Positions 30,033-38,763 of a DNA stretch of 41,514 bases are shown one piece after another. This DNA comes from CAWFKW01 sp964568655 (GTDB taxonomy: Bacteria; Bacteroidota; Ignavibacteria; Tepidaquicellales; OLB5). How positions within the stretch are numbered: the first letter of the stretch is position 1; each line of letters opens with the position of its first letter. The DNA lies in assembly GCA_964568655.1 (NCBI GenBank), contig CAZMRG010000013.1:1-41514 (forward strand), in the 5' to 3' direction. Position numbers and translations under genes: made by a program. The notes beneath the pieces are model-generated. The model was not told the origin of the DNA. It ran no database searches and saw only the letters and a program-made list of their open reading frames with translations.

Positions 30033-31778
30033 ATGAATAAATCAATTTTTGAAGAATATAATATTTCTGAAGAGCTGAATAATGCCGTTTCGGCGCTTGG
30101 TTTTGAAGAAGCCACGCCAATTCAGGCGCAGGCAATACCGCTTATGCTGGAGGGTAGGGACCTGATAGGTCAGGCTCAAACCGGAACCGGCAAAACCATC
30201 GCTTTCGGAATTCCGCTAATACAAGCTGTAGATGCGAGCTTAAAGCATACTCAGGCTATTGTGCTTTGCCCAACAAGAGAGCTTGCAATCCAGGTTGCCG
30301 AAGAATTCGGGCTGCTTTTGAAATTTAAGAAAACAGTACATGTGCTTCCGATCTATGGCGGCCAGCCGATTGAAAGACAAATGCAGGGCTTAAGAAAAGG
30401 CGTGCAGATAATTATTGCCACACCCGGCAGGCTTATTGACCATCTCCAGAGAAAAACCATAAATCTCTCACAGGTAAAAACAGTTGTTCTTGATGAAGCT
30501 GATATCATGCTTGATATGGGTTTCAGGGAAGATATAGAGATTATTCTTAAGACTACTCCGAAAGAAAAACAAACAGTGTTCTTTTCGGCAACTATGCCAA
30601 AAGCGATTCTGGAGTTAACTAAGAGATATTTAAAGAACCCGGAATATATAAAAGTTGTTCACAAAGAGCTTACCGTGCCGAGCATAAATCAATATTATGT
30701 TGAAATAAAACAGGGCATGAAGCTTGAAGGACTTTCAAGATTATTAGATCTATACAATCCAAAGCTTTCATTGGTCTTCTGCAACACAAAACGCGCGGTT
30801 GATGATTTAGTTAATCACCTGCATGCAAGAGGATATTTAGCCGAGGGACTTCATGGCGATATGAAACAGAACCAGCGCGATAAGGTGATGAAAAAATTCA
30901 GAACGGGACAGATCGATATTCTTGTAGCAACCGACGTTGCGGCTAGGGGAATTGACGTTGATGAGATAGATGCGGTGTTTAATTACGATATGCCGCAGGA
31001 TGAAGAGTATTACGTGCACAGGATAGGAAGAACGGCAAGAGCCGGACGCGCCGGGCAGGCTTTCACTTTTGTAATGGGAAAAGAAATTTATAAGATACGT
31101 GATATTGAACGTTTCACAAAGACTAAGATAACCAGCAAACCGCTGCCCAAGCCTGAAGACGTTGCCGAAAAGAAATCGGAAGGTTTGCTTGAAAAGATCA
31201 AAGCCGCTATTGGCGATGGTAAGGGACTTGTAAAGTACGAACAGGTTGTTCAGCAATTAGTTCAGCAGGATTTTACATCATTGGAAATTGCATCAGGATT
31301 GATGAAGCTTCTCATGAAAGATAAGCCTGTAGTTGAGGAATCTGAGACCAAAATGTCAAAACAGATCTCATTTAAAACTGATTATGATAAACCCCGCTCG
31401 AAAGAAAGACATACTAAAGAACGCCATTCAAAAGACAGGCATTCTGAAGAAAAATATTCTAAGGAAAGGCATACTAAAGAAAGATATGCTAACGAAAACG
31501 ATCCAGGTTTAGATTTTTCAGGCAACAGGAACGGTGATAAAACCGAAAGATTGTTCATGAATATCGGGAAGAAATCCAAAGTAAATCCAAAGGATTTACT
31601 GAGAATGTTCACCGTTGAGGCGGGAATACCCGAAAAAAAGATTGTTGATGTTGATATGTACGACAAATTCAGTTTTGTCGAAGTGGATTCATCTTATGTA
31701 GATAAAGCAATTACTGCAATTGATGGTAGCACCATCAAGGGCAAGCGAATTGCAATAGAAGTAGCGAAAAGCAGGTAA
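30033..31778 (+). CDS. DEAD-box RNA helicase (DeaD/CsdA type)
   Basis: 581 aa ATP-dependent RNA helicase. Motifs in order: Q motif (ATPIQAQAIP), I AQTGTGKT (about 48-55), Ia PTRELAIQ, Ib TPGRL, II DEAD (154-157), III SAT (185-187), then VFCNT, TDVAARGIDV and HRIGRTARAG. The C-terminal ~80 residues are a DbpA-type RNA-binding domain (RLFMNIGKKSKVNPKDLLRM... KRIAIEVAKSR). Between helicase and RNA-binding parts is an unusual ~33-residue stretch of 5-residue charged repeats (KERHT KERHS KDRHS) at 31396-31494. Such helicases help ribosome assembly and cold adaptation. Single gene with terminator. Confidence 0.95.
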   Translation: MNKSIFEEYNISEELNNAVSALGFEEATPIQAQAIPLMLEGRDLIGQAQTGTGKTIAFGIPLIQAVDASLKHTQAIVLCPTRELAIQVAEEFGLLLKFKKTVHVLPIYGGQPIERQMQGLRKGVQIIIATPGRLIDHLQRKTINLSQVKTVVLDEADIMLDMGFREDIEIILKTTPKEKQTVFFSATMPKAILELTKRYLKNPEYIKVVHKELTVPSINQYYVEIKQGMKLEGLSRLLDLYNPKLSLVFCNTKRAVDDLVNHLHARGYLAEGLHGDMKQNQRDKVMKKFRTGQIDILVATDVAARGIDVDEIDAVFNYDMPQDEEYYVHRIGRTARAGRAGQAFTFVMGKEIYKIRDIERFTKTKITSKPLPKPEDVAEKKSEGLLEKIKAAIGDGKGLVKYEQVVQQLVQQDFTSLEIASGLMKLLMKDKPVVEESETKMSKQISFKTDYDKPRSKERHTKERHSKDRHSEEKYSKERHTKERYANENDPGLDFSGNRNGDKTERLFMNIGKKSKVNPKDLLRMFTVEAGIPEKKIVDVDMYDKFSFVEVDSSYVDKAITAIDGSTIKGKRIAIEVAKSR

Positions 31779-31844
31779 TATTTTTTCTAAAAACCTGGCA
31801 GGTCCTTTTAAACCTGTCATCTCTGAATCAATTTTACATGCCGT

Positions 31845-31875
31845 GGGAGCGTTCTTAGTATCGCTCCCTTTTTTT
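31845..31875 (+). terminator. Rho-independent terminator
   Basis: GGGAGCG (31845-31851), 10-nt loop, CGCTCCC (31862-31868), then seven T. Confidence 0.92.
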
Positions 31876-31924
31876 ATGTACCTGAATCAAATTCTATGCA
31901 GTTGCCAAACCTATTTAATTTAAC

Positions 31925-31995
31925 ACGTTCGATGCCTAACGGCATCGTTCCATTTTGGATAATAATTCTATAAACGTTTGATGCCTAACGGCATC
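31925..31995. repeat. Pair of GATGCC-TAAC-GGCATC palindromes
   Basis: ACGTTCGATGCCTAACGGCA... (palindrome 31931-31946) and ACGTTTGATGCCTAACGGCA... (palindrome 31980-31995), in the same orientation, 49 bases apart. The loop TAAC is the same as in the GCTCC-TAAC-GGAGC hairpins of the neighbouring element. Confidence 0.85.
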
Positions 31996-32000
31996 ACTCA

Positions 32001-32179
32001 TAATTATTAACTGAAGTTACGCAAAAATTCCCGCGAAGGCGGGAATCCATTTTCATATGTCGCTTCTAACGGAGCTAAAATATTGGTTATTATTAATTTC
32101 TACAAATATGTCGCTCCTAACGGAGCTTTGAAAAATGAACAATGATTTGTTTTTTTTGCGTAACTTCTGTTATTAATTA
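32001..32179. repeat. MITE-like repeat element, copy B
   Basis: A ~179-bp non-coding unit with clear terminal inverted repeats of 27 bp (about 25 of 27 matching): left 32001-32027 containing GAAGTTACGCAAAAA, right 32153-32179 containing TTTTTGCGTAACTTC. Inside: ATTCCC-N8-GGGAAT (32027-32046), GCTTC-TAAC-GGAGC (32062-32075) and GCTCC-TAAC-GGAGC (32113-32126), in the same order as copy A at 27530-27718. No ORF or transposase inside. Another palindrome, AATCCC-GGA-GGGATT (32192-32206), follows; the rest of the 500-nt gap holds nothing more that I recognise. Confidence 0.82.
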
Positions 32180-32278
32180 GATAGTTTTTTGAATCCCGGA
32201 GGGATTTAACGTTTGTAGTATTTTAAGGTAGAAAAAGGAGTTGCCGAAGGTATCGTACAACTTCTTTTGCTTACGTTA

Positions 32279-33301
32279 TTATTTATATTGAAATACGAAT
32301 TGTTCGCCTTCAGTCAATATTTTTATCTTCTCGCTGTATGGTTTTTGCTCTTCATATCCATAAACTGATTTTGCGCCAAATTCCTGAATAAAGTCTCTCA
32401 ATGCAAATACAGGCGTGTCCGGGTCGTTGAAATAACGGATTGCGCCGTAATGAACCGGGATCATATAATCGGCTTTTAGGTCATCAAGCATCTTTAACGC
32501 GCCATACGGAGCGACATGATAAGTAGTGCCGTTATCCTCGGTGTTATCGCATTCCCTGCACGGCCCTATTGGAATCAGCGCCAGATCTATTTTGAATTTT
32601 TTCCCAATCGACTTAAATGCTTCTTCATCATAAATTGTATCGCCTGCGAAGAAAAATGTCATGCCGTGATATTCAACAATATAGCCTGTGCAGCCGGGTA
32701 CGTTCCATGAATAGCTGTCTATCCCGTATCTTCCGCCCTGGTGTTTGGCAAAAACAGTTGTAACTTTTATTCCGTTAATTTCCCGTGTTTCACCCACATA
32801 ATTTCTCTCCGCTGAATTTCCGGTGCGCATCATTACCATTTCCATTTTGTATGATGGTAGGTATTCTTCGTCGCCCTTAGGGAAAACCAAACTAGCATGA
32901 GGGAATCGTTCATTGATCCTGCTCAAAGTTGGCAGACTCAAATGATCCATATGCGCATGTGAAATTAAAACAAGGTCAAGCTTAGAAATATCTTCAAGAT
33001 TCAACCCGGCTTCGACTTTCCTCAACATAAATCCGCCGATAACATCTTCAAAAACCGGGTCGACAATTATTACTTTGTCATCCATTTGGATCAATACTGA
33101 CGAATGACCAATCCACAGGGCGGAGAGCTTAACGCTGTCTTTAATAGGATCCTTGATCTTGTTCTTAACTCTGATAGGCGAGCTAAAAATTGCGTCATCC
33201 ATATTCCTCATTCCGACTCTTACAAACCAGCAGCCGGATAGCAGCAGGGAAAATAGTATTATCGTTGAAATGGAATATTTATGATAGAATTTTCTCATCA
33301 A
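32279..33301 (-). CDS. MBL-fold metallohydrolase lipoprotein (NAPE-PLD/UlaG-like)
   Basis: 340 aa. The N-terminus (ILFSLLLSGCWFV) has a lipobox with Cys24, so a lipoprotein. The metallo-beta-lactamase fold shows WIGHSSVLIQMDDKVIIVDP, the metal motif ISHAHMDHLS (His115, His117, Asp119, His120), FFAGDTIYDEEAF and IPVHYGAIRYF. This arrangement matches the family containing NAPE-hydrolysing phospholipase D and UlaG-like lactonases, here probably acting on a lipid or phosphodiester at the membrane. Its ATG overlaps the stop of the upstream outer membrane protein gene by 4 bases. Confidence 0.85.
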   Translation of the reverse strand: MMRKFYHKYSISTIILFSLLLSGCWFVRVGMRNMDDAIFSSPIRVKNKIKDPIKDSVKLSALWIGHSSVLIQMDDKVIIVDPVFEDVIGGFMLRKVEAGLNLEDISKLDLVLISHAHMDHLSLPTLSRINERFPHASLVFPKGDEEYLPSYKMEMVMMRTGNSAERNYVGETREINGIKVTTVFAKHQGGRYGIDSYSWNVPGCTGYIVEYHGMTFFFAGDTIYDEEAFKSIGKKFKIDLALIPIGPCRECDNTEDNGTTYHVAPYGALKMLDDLKADYMIPVHYGAIRYFNDPDTPVFALRDFIQEFGAKSVYGYEEQKPYSEKIKILTEGEQFVFQYK

Positions 33302-33885
33302 AAGTATTTAAAGTAAAAACCAACATTATATTTAGAGCGATGGTCAAAATTATAACTGAACTGAATTCCCAGAATACCATATATTCCATAAAATCCCGCT
33401 TCGATTCCGTAAAAACCGTTTTTATCTCCAACGAGGTCTTTGCGGTAGTTGTATTTCGCGCCAATTGAACCTGAGAATAGTTCGCCCGCGTTTACCAGCG
33501 GAAAAGTGATCCTGCTGCCGGCGCTGATACCGAATCTGGATAGATTTGAGTAACTGAATGCCGCAGTCGCCCATTCAGGCTGAAGAAATAATTCTATAGA
33601 ACCGGTAAATTTTCTAACCGGATTTATCATAAAGAACTGAGCGGCAGATGTATAGTGATTTGATCTAAATGATATGTTTATCGGAATTACCTGCCACCTT
33701 AATCCGAACTGTACCCTGGCGTTTTTATTATCTGAGTCCTGGATAAGAACCGGAGAAGGTACAGCCTGTAGAATTGTCCATGTCAGGTATTTTGTTGACG
33801 TCTTAGTTTCGTCCTGCGAATGTGAGCTTTTAGTAAAAGCCAGGATCAGGAGTGTCGTTATTAATATTTTCAGAAAATTTGTCAA
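33298..33885 (-). CDS. Secreted, beta-barrel-like hypothetical protein
   Basis: 195 aa with signal peptide (ILITTLLILAFTKSSHSQ). The mature part alternates polar and hydrophobic residues (VQFGLRWQVIPINISF, GISAGSRITFPLV, FSGSIGAKYNYRK, GILGIQFSYNF) and ends with aromatic residues (YNVGFYFKYF), as outer membrane barrels do; eight strands are plausible. No family recognised. It is translationally coupled to the MBL-fold lipoprotein gene by a 4-base overlap, hinting at a shared envelope role. The 255-nt region upstream is divergent from the E2 gene and holds one hairpin. Confidence 0.65.
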   Translation of the reverse strand: MTNFLKILITTLLILAFTKSSHSQDETKTSTKYLTWTILQAVPSPVLIQDSDNKNARVQFGLRWQVIPINISFRSNHYTSAAQFFMINPVRKFTGSIELFLQPEWATAAFSYSNLSRFGISAGSRITFPLVNAGELFSGSIGAKYNYRKDLVGDKNGFYGIEAGFYGIYGILGIQFSYNFDHRSKYNVGFYFKYF

Positions 33886-34025
33886 ATTTGGTAATAGCTG
33901 TTATTTCTTTAAATTCTCTATGCAAACATAAAGTTTCGTTTTGCAGATATTTAATTGATTTGTATCTCGATAAATTTCTTTGGCCTTTCAAAATCTAAAA
34001 GCAAGTTTTACGCGTTAAAAGGGTA

Positions 34026-34049
34026 TCGGAGCTCAGTTTTGAGCTTCGG
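34026..34049. repeat. Hairpin in the intergenic region before the E2 gene
   Basis: TCGGAGCTCA (34026-34035), loop GTTT, TGAGCTTCGG (34040-34049), a 10-bp stem with two wobbles. No T run, so more likely a repeat than a terminator. Confidence 0.55.
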
Positions 34050-34140
34050 CAACTGAATTGCAACTTCACCGATTTTTTGTTATTTTTGTTAATTATAATA
34101 AAAAATTAAGCAAAATAAGCTATATCAAAGGAGAATATAA

Positions 34141-35514
34141 ATGGTTGTTGACGTAATTATGCCCAAAATGGGCGAGTCTATAATGGACGGCAGAATACTA
34201 AAATGGCTCAAAAAGCCGGGCGAAAAAATTGACAGAGATGAATCTCTGCTTGAAATATCGACCGATAAAGTCGATACCGAAGTGCCCGTTGCTGACGCAG
34301 GAATTGTTGTTGAACTGCTGTTCAATGAAGGCGACGTAGCTAACGTTGGGGATGTTGTGGCCAGGATAGATACAGATGCAGCCAATGCCAAAGTAAAAAC
34401 CGGCGTTCCTCAAAAGACAGAGGCAAAAGAACAGCCTGAAGTTAAGAAAGAATCTCCTAAAGAAGAACCGGCTCCTGTAGCTGACGTCTTAAGTGAAACA
34501 GCTGATTTAAAGGATGAGAAAGCCGGCGGCGGTTCAGGATTTTATTCTCCACTAGTAATGAATATCGCTTCCAAGGAAGGCGTCACTATGGAAGAGCTTA
34601 CAAAGTTAAAAGGCACCGGCGTTGGCGGCAGGGTAAGGAAACAGGATATTTTAGCTTATGTTGAGCAGCGCAAATCGGCGCCTAAAGTTCAAAAAGCGCC
34701 GGCTAAAGAAGCTGTTCCGGAGAAAAAAGAAGTTGTTGTTGAGAAGAAATCCGCTGAGGCATACAAAGCTCCTGAATTGCATAAATCTCCTGAGCTTACA
34801 AGCATGTATAATATGCCCGGAGTAGAAGTTGTGGCTATGGATAATCTTCAGGCAAAAATGGCTGAGCATATGGTCATGAGCGTTCACACTTCGCCTCATG
34901 TTGCGGCTATTGCAGAGTGCGACATGTCAGCGGTTGAAAAAGCAAGAAAGGTACTGGGGGATGAGTTCCTCAAACGCGAGGGCTTTAAACTTACATATAT
35001 GCCGTTTATTTGCGAGGCTGTTGTAAAAGCTTTGCAGGATTTTCCGCTTGTAAATGCATCGCTGGATGGAACGAATATACTGGTAAAGAACTTTATTAAT
35101 TTAGGAATTGCCGTTGCTATGGACCAGGGCGGTTTGATTGTGCCGGTAATAAAAAATGCCGATAGCAAGAACCTTGTTGGAATTGCACGGGAGCTTACGG
35201 ACTTAGCAAAAAGAGCAAGGGTGAAAAGGCTAACTTTAGAAGAAATTCAGGGCGGAACATTTACAATTACGAATTACGGCGTATTCGGCAATATAATTGG
35301 CACTCCTATTATCAATCAGCCGCAGCTGGCAATACTTGGCACAGGAGCGGTTAAAAAACGTGCCGTTGTAGTTGAAACATCAGAAGGCGATGCAATAGTA
35401 ATTAAGCCAATGATGTACTTAACGCTTTCATTCGACCACAGGCTTGTTGATGGCGCTTTAGGCGGGAAATTCGTAATGAAGGTTGTTGAGTATTTAGAAA
35501 ATTATACAACATAA
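34141..35514 (+). CDS. 2-oxoacid dehydrogenase complex E2 (dihydrolipoyl acyltransferase)
   Basis: 457 aa. Lipoyl domain at residues 1-77 with the lipoylated lysine Lys43 in EISTDKVDTEVPV; an acidic/Pro/Ala linker; an E3-binding domain (about 137-182, SPLVMNIASKEGV... GTGVGGRVRKQDILAYV); a second linker; and the catalytic domain (about 225-457) with FTITNYGVFGNIIGTPIIN and the active-site SFDHRLVDGALGGK (His433, Asp437). One lipoyl domain. E2 type (pyruvate, branched-chain, 2-oxoglutarate/2-oxoadipate) cannot be fixed from sequence alone and no E1 gene lies in the window. AAGGAG precedes the ATG. First of six closely spaced genes including lipA. Confidence 0.93.
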   Translation: MVVDVIMPKMGESIMDGRILKWLKKPGEKIDRDESLLEISTDKVDTEVPVADAGIVVELLFNEGDVANVGDVVARIDTDAANAKVKTGVPQKTEAKEQPEVKKESPKEEPAPVADVLSETADLKDEKAGGGSGFYSPLVMNIASKEGVTMEELTKLKGTGVGGRVRKQDILAYVEQRKSAPKVQKAPAKEAVPEKKEVVVEKKSAEAYKAPELHKSPELTSMYNMPGVEVVAMDNLQAKMAEHMVMSVHTSPHVAAIAECDMSAVEKARKVLGDEFLKREGFKLTYMPFICEAVVKALQDFPLVNASLDGTNILVKNFINLGIAVAMDQGGLIVPVIKNADSKNLVGIARELTDLAKRARVKRLTLEEIQGGTFTITNYGVFGNIIGTPIINQPQLAILGTGAVKKRAVVVETSEGDAIVIKPMMYLTLSFDHRLVDGALGGKFVMKVVEYLENYTT

Positions 35515-35525
35515 TTAAAACATAA

Positions 35526-35993
35526 ATGGATAATCAAACAGCGGCCCCTCTGGCGCCGCAGCAACCCACGGGAGATGAGAAAATGCTTGCGCTTTTTGCG
35601 CATCTTTCCCTGTTCTTTGGCGGCATTATTCTTCCAATAATATTCTGGGCCATTAATAAAGACAAATCAAAGTTTGTTACGTTCCACTCTTTGCAGGCAG
35701 TGTGGTTTCATGTTGCTTATATATTTGTTTTTGTTTTCATAATATTTTTTGCGGTGATAGGCGGGTTCGGCATGGCGGCTCTTGGCGGAGTTTCATCCTC
35801 GCACATGAAAGGCAGCTCTATGCCGCCAATAGTTATAATACTTATGATTGCTTTCTATGGGCTCATTTTCTTAGTAGCTTGCGCCGGCATAGCTTATGCG
35901 ATTTATATGGGAGTAAAAGCATATCACGGCGAGTTCAAAAAATACCCTGTAATTGGAAACATAATTTACAAAAAAGTATACGGTTCAAATTAA
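35526..35993 (+). CDS. DUF4870 membrane protein
   Basis: 155 aa. Starts with a Pro/Ala/Gln-rich segment, then KMLALFAHLSLFFGGIILPI with a first membrane helix, the conserved VTFHSLQAVWFHVAY (His in the loop), a second helix (about 62-84) and a third (about 105-130), ending in a basic AYHGEFKKYPVIGNI tail. This matches the DUF4870/Tic20-like family of small membrane proteins of unknown function. It begins 11 bases after the E2 stop and ends 3 bases before lipA, so it is probably in the same transcript. Confidence 0.8.
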   Translation: MDNQTAAPLAPQQPTGDEKMLALFAHLSLFFGGIILPIIFWAINKDKSKFVTFHSLQAVWFHVAYIFVFVFIIFFAVIGGFGMAALGGVSSSHMKGSSMPPIVIILMIAFYGLIFLVACAGIAYAIYMGVKAYHGEFKKYPVIGNIIYKKVYGSN

Positions 35994-35996
35994 AAT

Positions 35997-36920
35997 ATGT
36001 CTGATATAGTTGAAATAAAGCTTCCGAAATCGATTAACACGCACCAGAAAAAGTATGCGGTTGAAAATCCTGATGTTGAAAACGTAAGACGCCCCGATTG
36101 GCTGAAAGTGAAGATACCAACCGGCGAGAATTACAGGATGCTTAAAAATCTTGTGCAAAGCAAAAAACTCAACACAGTTTGCGAAGACGCTAGATGCCCG
36201 AATATGGCGGAGTGCTGGCACAGGAAAACAGCAACATTTATGATACTGGGCGAGACATGTACGCGTTCTTGCGGATTCTGTTCCGTTAAGCTCGGTAAAC
36301 CCGATGAGCTTGATTATGACGAACCGAGAAGAGTGGCTGAATCTGTAAGGGACCTTGGCCTGAAACATGCGGTAATAACTTCTGTGAACCGGGATGACCA
36401 AAAACTTGGCGGCGCCGATATATTCGCCATGACCATTACGAAAATTAAAGAGCTTTCGCCTGAGTGCAGAGTCGAAGTTTTGATCCCTGATTTTCGCGGA
36501 GTATGGGAAGCTCTGGACGTTGTGCTTGAAGCAAAGCCGGATATTCTGAATCATAATATAGAAACTGTTCCAAGGCTTTATCATTTCGTAAGGCCCCAGG
36601 CAAATTATGAAAGAACGCTTGAACTTCTGGGGAGAGCTAAACAAAAAGGTTTTATCACAAAAAGTGGTTTTATGGTTGGGTTAGGTGAAACTGATGAAGA
36701 AGTGTTTGAGCTGCTGAAGGATTTAAAGAGCGCTAATTGCGATATAGTTACAATTGGGCAGTATCTCAGGCCGGATAAGAACCATCTGCCTGTGCAAAGA
36801 TTTGTACACCCGGACCAGTTTAAAAAGTACAGGGAAACGGGAATGGCTATGGGATTCAGGCATGTTGAATCAGGGCCGCTTGTGAGAAGTTCATACCACG
36901 CCGATGAACAGGCTTCGTAA
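35997..36920 (+). CDS. lipA: Lipoyl synthase
   Basis: Radical SAM enzyme that inserts two sulfurs into octanoyl-lysine to make lipoyl groups on E2 and related proteins. The auxiliary cluster cysteines are Cys62, Cys67 and Cys73 (CEDARCPNMAEC), the radical SAM triad Cys88, Cys92, Cys95 (CTRSCGFC), and the conserved C-terminal RSSYHA is present. At 307 aa it is full length. Placement directly after E2 and DUF4870 suggests that lipoylation and the E2 substrate are made together. lipB or lplA genes are not in the window. Confidence 0.97.
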   Translation: MSDIVEIKLPKSINTHQKKYAVENPDVENVRRPDWLKVKIPTGENYRMLKNLVQSKKLNTVCEDARCPNMAECWHRKTATFMILGETCTRSCGFCSVKLGKPDELDYDEPRRVAESVRDLGLKHAVITSVNRDDQKLGGADIFAMTITKIKELSPECRVEVLIPDFRGVWEALDVVLEAKPDILNHNIETVPRLYHFVRPQANYERTLELLGRAKQKGFITKSGFMVGLGETDEEVFELLKDLKSANCDIVTIGQYLRPDKNHLPVQRFVHPDQFKKYRETGMAMGFRHVESGPLVRSSYHADEQAS

Positions 36921-36945
36921 AAAATATAAATCATATTAAAATAAT

Positions 36946-38763
36946 TTGATAAAATTCAGAATTACCTTCGCTTTACTTCTCTTCTTGTTTTTGCTTACCG
37001 CAGCATCAGAACTTAGGGCGCAGAGTTACCAGCCGGAAACAACTGAATACCGCTATTGGATATATTTTAAGGACAAGGGTAAGTTTAAAAAGGACGATCC
37101 AATGACAATTGGAAGTGAAGCCTATAACATCGCAAAGTCAGAGTTGAGCGATAAAGCGCTTATAAGAAGAGCTAAAGTTCTTTCCCCCGAAAAGATTGTC
37201 AGCTACGATGATTTGCCGGTTAATCAGGAATATGTTGATAAAGTTAAACAGCTTGGTTTGCTTCCAAATGCGGTTTCAAAATGGTTTAATGCAATGAGCG
37301 TAATGGCAAAGAAAAAAGACTTAGATGTTGTAAAGAAATTAGGTTTTGTGGAAAAGATAGAAGGCGTGCATTATTTGGATAATGCAAATATTCCGTCAAC
37401 AAAAAAGATTGTTGGGGATTATAAACAGCCTGTCGCGAAAACGAAGTATAGTTATGGTCCTTCATACTGGCAGAATGAGCAGATCAAGGTTCCTGAGCTG
37501 CATAATTTCGGCGTTACAGGATTTGGAGTAACTGTAGGAATGTGCGACGACGGATTTGCATGGAGAAATCACGAAGCTCTGAAAAATAGAAATGTCTTAG
37601 GCGAATATGACTGGATATTTAAGGATGATTCAACAGAAAATCAGCAATCTCCAAATCAGATTCCCTCAGATCCGATGGACCAGGACGGACACGGCACTGC
37701 GACAATGTCCACGCTTGGCGGGTTTAAAGAAGGTTCATTAATCGGCCCTGCTTTTGATGTAGATTTTTGGCTGAGCAAAACCGAATACGGCGCTTCTGAA
37801 ACCCCGGTTGAAGAAGATTACTGGCTGCAGGCTGTTGAATGGATGGAAGCAAAGGGTATAGAAGTTATTTCATGTTCGCTTATTTATAAGCCATTTGATA
37901 AGCCGAATGATGAATATGATTACAAAGATATGAACGGAAGAACAACCGTTATTGTTCGCGCAGCAGAACATGCCGCATATCTTGGCATTGTTGTTGTGAA
38001 CGCAATGGGTAATGAATACCAGACTCAGCCGCCCAGCATAGTTTCGCCACCCGACGGAGATTCAGTTATTGCGGTCGGCGCCATTGATAGCGCCGGTACA
38101 ATTGCTTTCTTCAGCTCAAATGGCCCTACAAGCGACGGAAGGATGAAACCTGATGTGGTTGCTATGGGATTAGACGATTATGTCGCGACTTCTTATACGG
38201 CCAGCTCAAATGATACAACATATGCATATGAGAGCGGCACATCGTTTGCTTGTCCTTTAACGGCGGGAGTATGCGCTTTGATACTTTCCGCGCACCCTGA
38301 GTTAACGCCTATGCAGGTGAGAGAAGCTTTGAAAAATACCGCGAACAAAAAAGACAAGCCCGATAATGTTTATGGCTGGGGATTGATAAATGCTTACGAC
38401 GCGGCTCTTTATTACGGAATGTTCACAAGCAACAAGCCTGAGATGGGCGTTCAGAGCAACGGAAATAAGATATTTTCTCTCTATGTCATTTCAAAAAACC
38501 CGGTTGACCCGGGTACTGTGAAAATGCATTATGCTGTTGACGGAAGCTCTGATTATAACGAAATACAAATGGAGCTAATAGAAAAGCTGGATAATAACAT
38601 GACAGGAAAATACTATGCTTTACTGCCGGCAGATGTGAAGTATGATGTAATAAAATATTATTTCACAGCAACAGATTCCCAAAAGAGCGTAACAACGCCG
38701 TACAGCGCTCCTCAAAGATTTTTCTTTACAAAGAACGGCACAACTAATATAGAATTATACTAA
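36946..38763 (+). CDS. Exported subtilisin-like (S8) serine peptidase
   Basis: 605 aa; TTG start at 36946. Signal peptide (FALLLFLFLLTAASELRAQ, ending near residue 26), a propeptide-like segment (27-165), then the S8 catalytic domain with Asp201 in VGMCDDGF (replacing the usual D-T/S-G), His249 in DQDGHGTATM, the oxyanion Asn356 in NAMGNE and Ser433 in ESGTSFACPL. The C-terminal ~120 residues are a beta-rich extension. No T9SS sorting domain is seen at the C-terminus, so it is probably periplasmic or exported another way. Lies 25 bases after lipA and directly abuts hflX. Confidence 0.9.
   Translation: MIKFRITFALLLFLFLLTAASELRAQSYQPETTEYRYWIYFKDKGKFKKDDPMTIGSEAYNIAKSELSDKALIRRAKVLSPEKIVSYDDLPVNQEYVDKVKQLGLLPNAVSKWFNAMSVMAKKKDLDVVKKLGFVEKIEGVHYLDNANIPSTKKIVGDYKQPVAKTKYSYGPSYWQNEQIKVPELHNFGVTGFGVTVGMCDDGFAWRNHEALKNRNVLGEYDWIFKDDSTENQQSPNQIPSDPMDQDGHGTATMSTLGGFKEGSLIGPAFDVDFWLSKTEYGASETPVEEDYWLQAVEWMEAKGIEVISCSLIYKPFDKPNDEYDYKDMNGRTTVIVRAAEHAAYLGIVVVNAMGNEYQTQPPSIVSPPDGDSVIAVGAIDSAGTIAFFSSNGPTSDGRMKPDVVAMGLDDYVATSYTASSNDTTYAYESGTSFACPLTAGVCALILSAHPELTPMQVREALKNTANKKDKPDNVYGWGLINAYDAALYYGMFTSNKPEMGVQSNGNKIFSLYVISKNPVDPGTVKMHYAVDGSSDYNEIQMELIEKLDNNMTGKYYALLPADVKYDVIKYYFTATDSQKSVTTPYSAPQRFFFTKNGTTNIELY

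Noticed and set aside
27530..32206. Possible CRISPR array or integron attachment sites in the palindrome-rich gaps
   Set aside because: No regularly spaced identical repeats with unique spacers, no cas or integrase genes; the hairpins differ in sequence and spacing.
35985..36644. 220-codon open frame opposite lipA
   Set aside because: lipA is unmistakable on the plus strand with all cysteine motifs; the antisense frame shows no recognisable feature.
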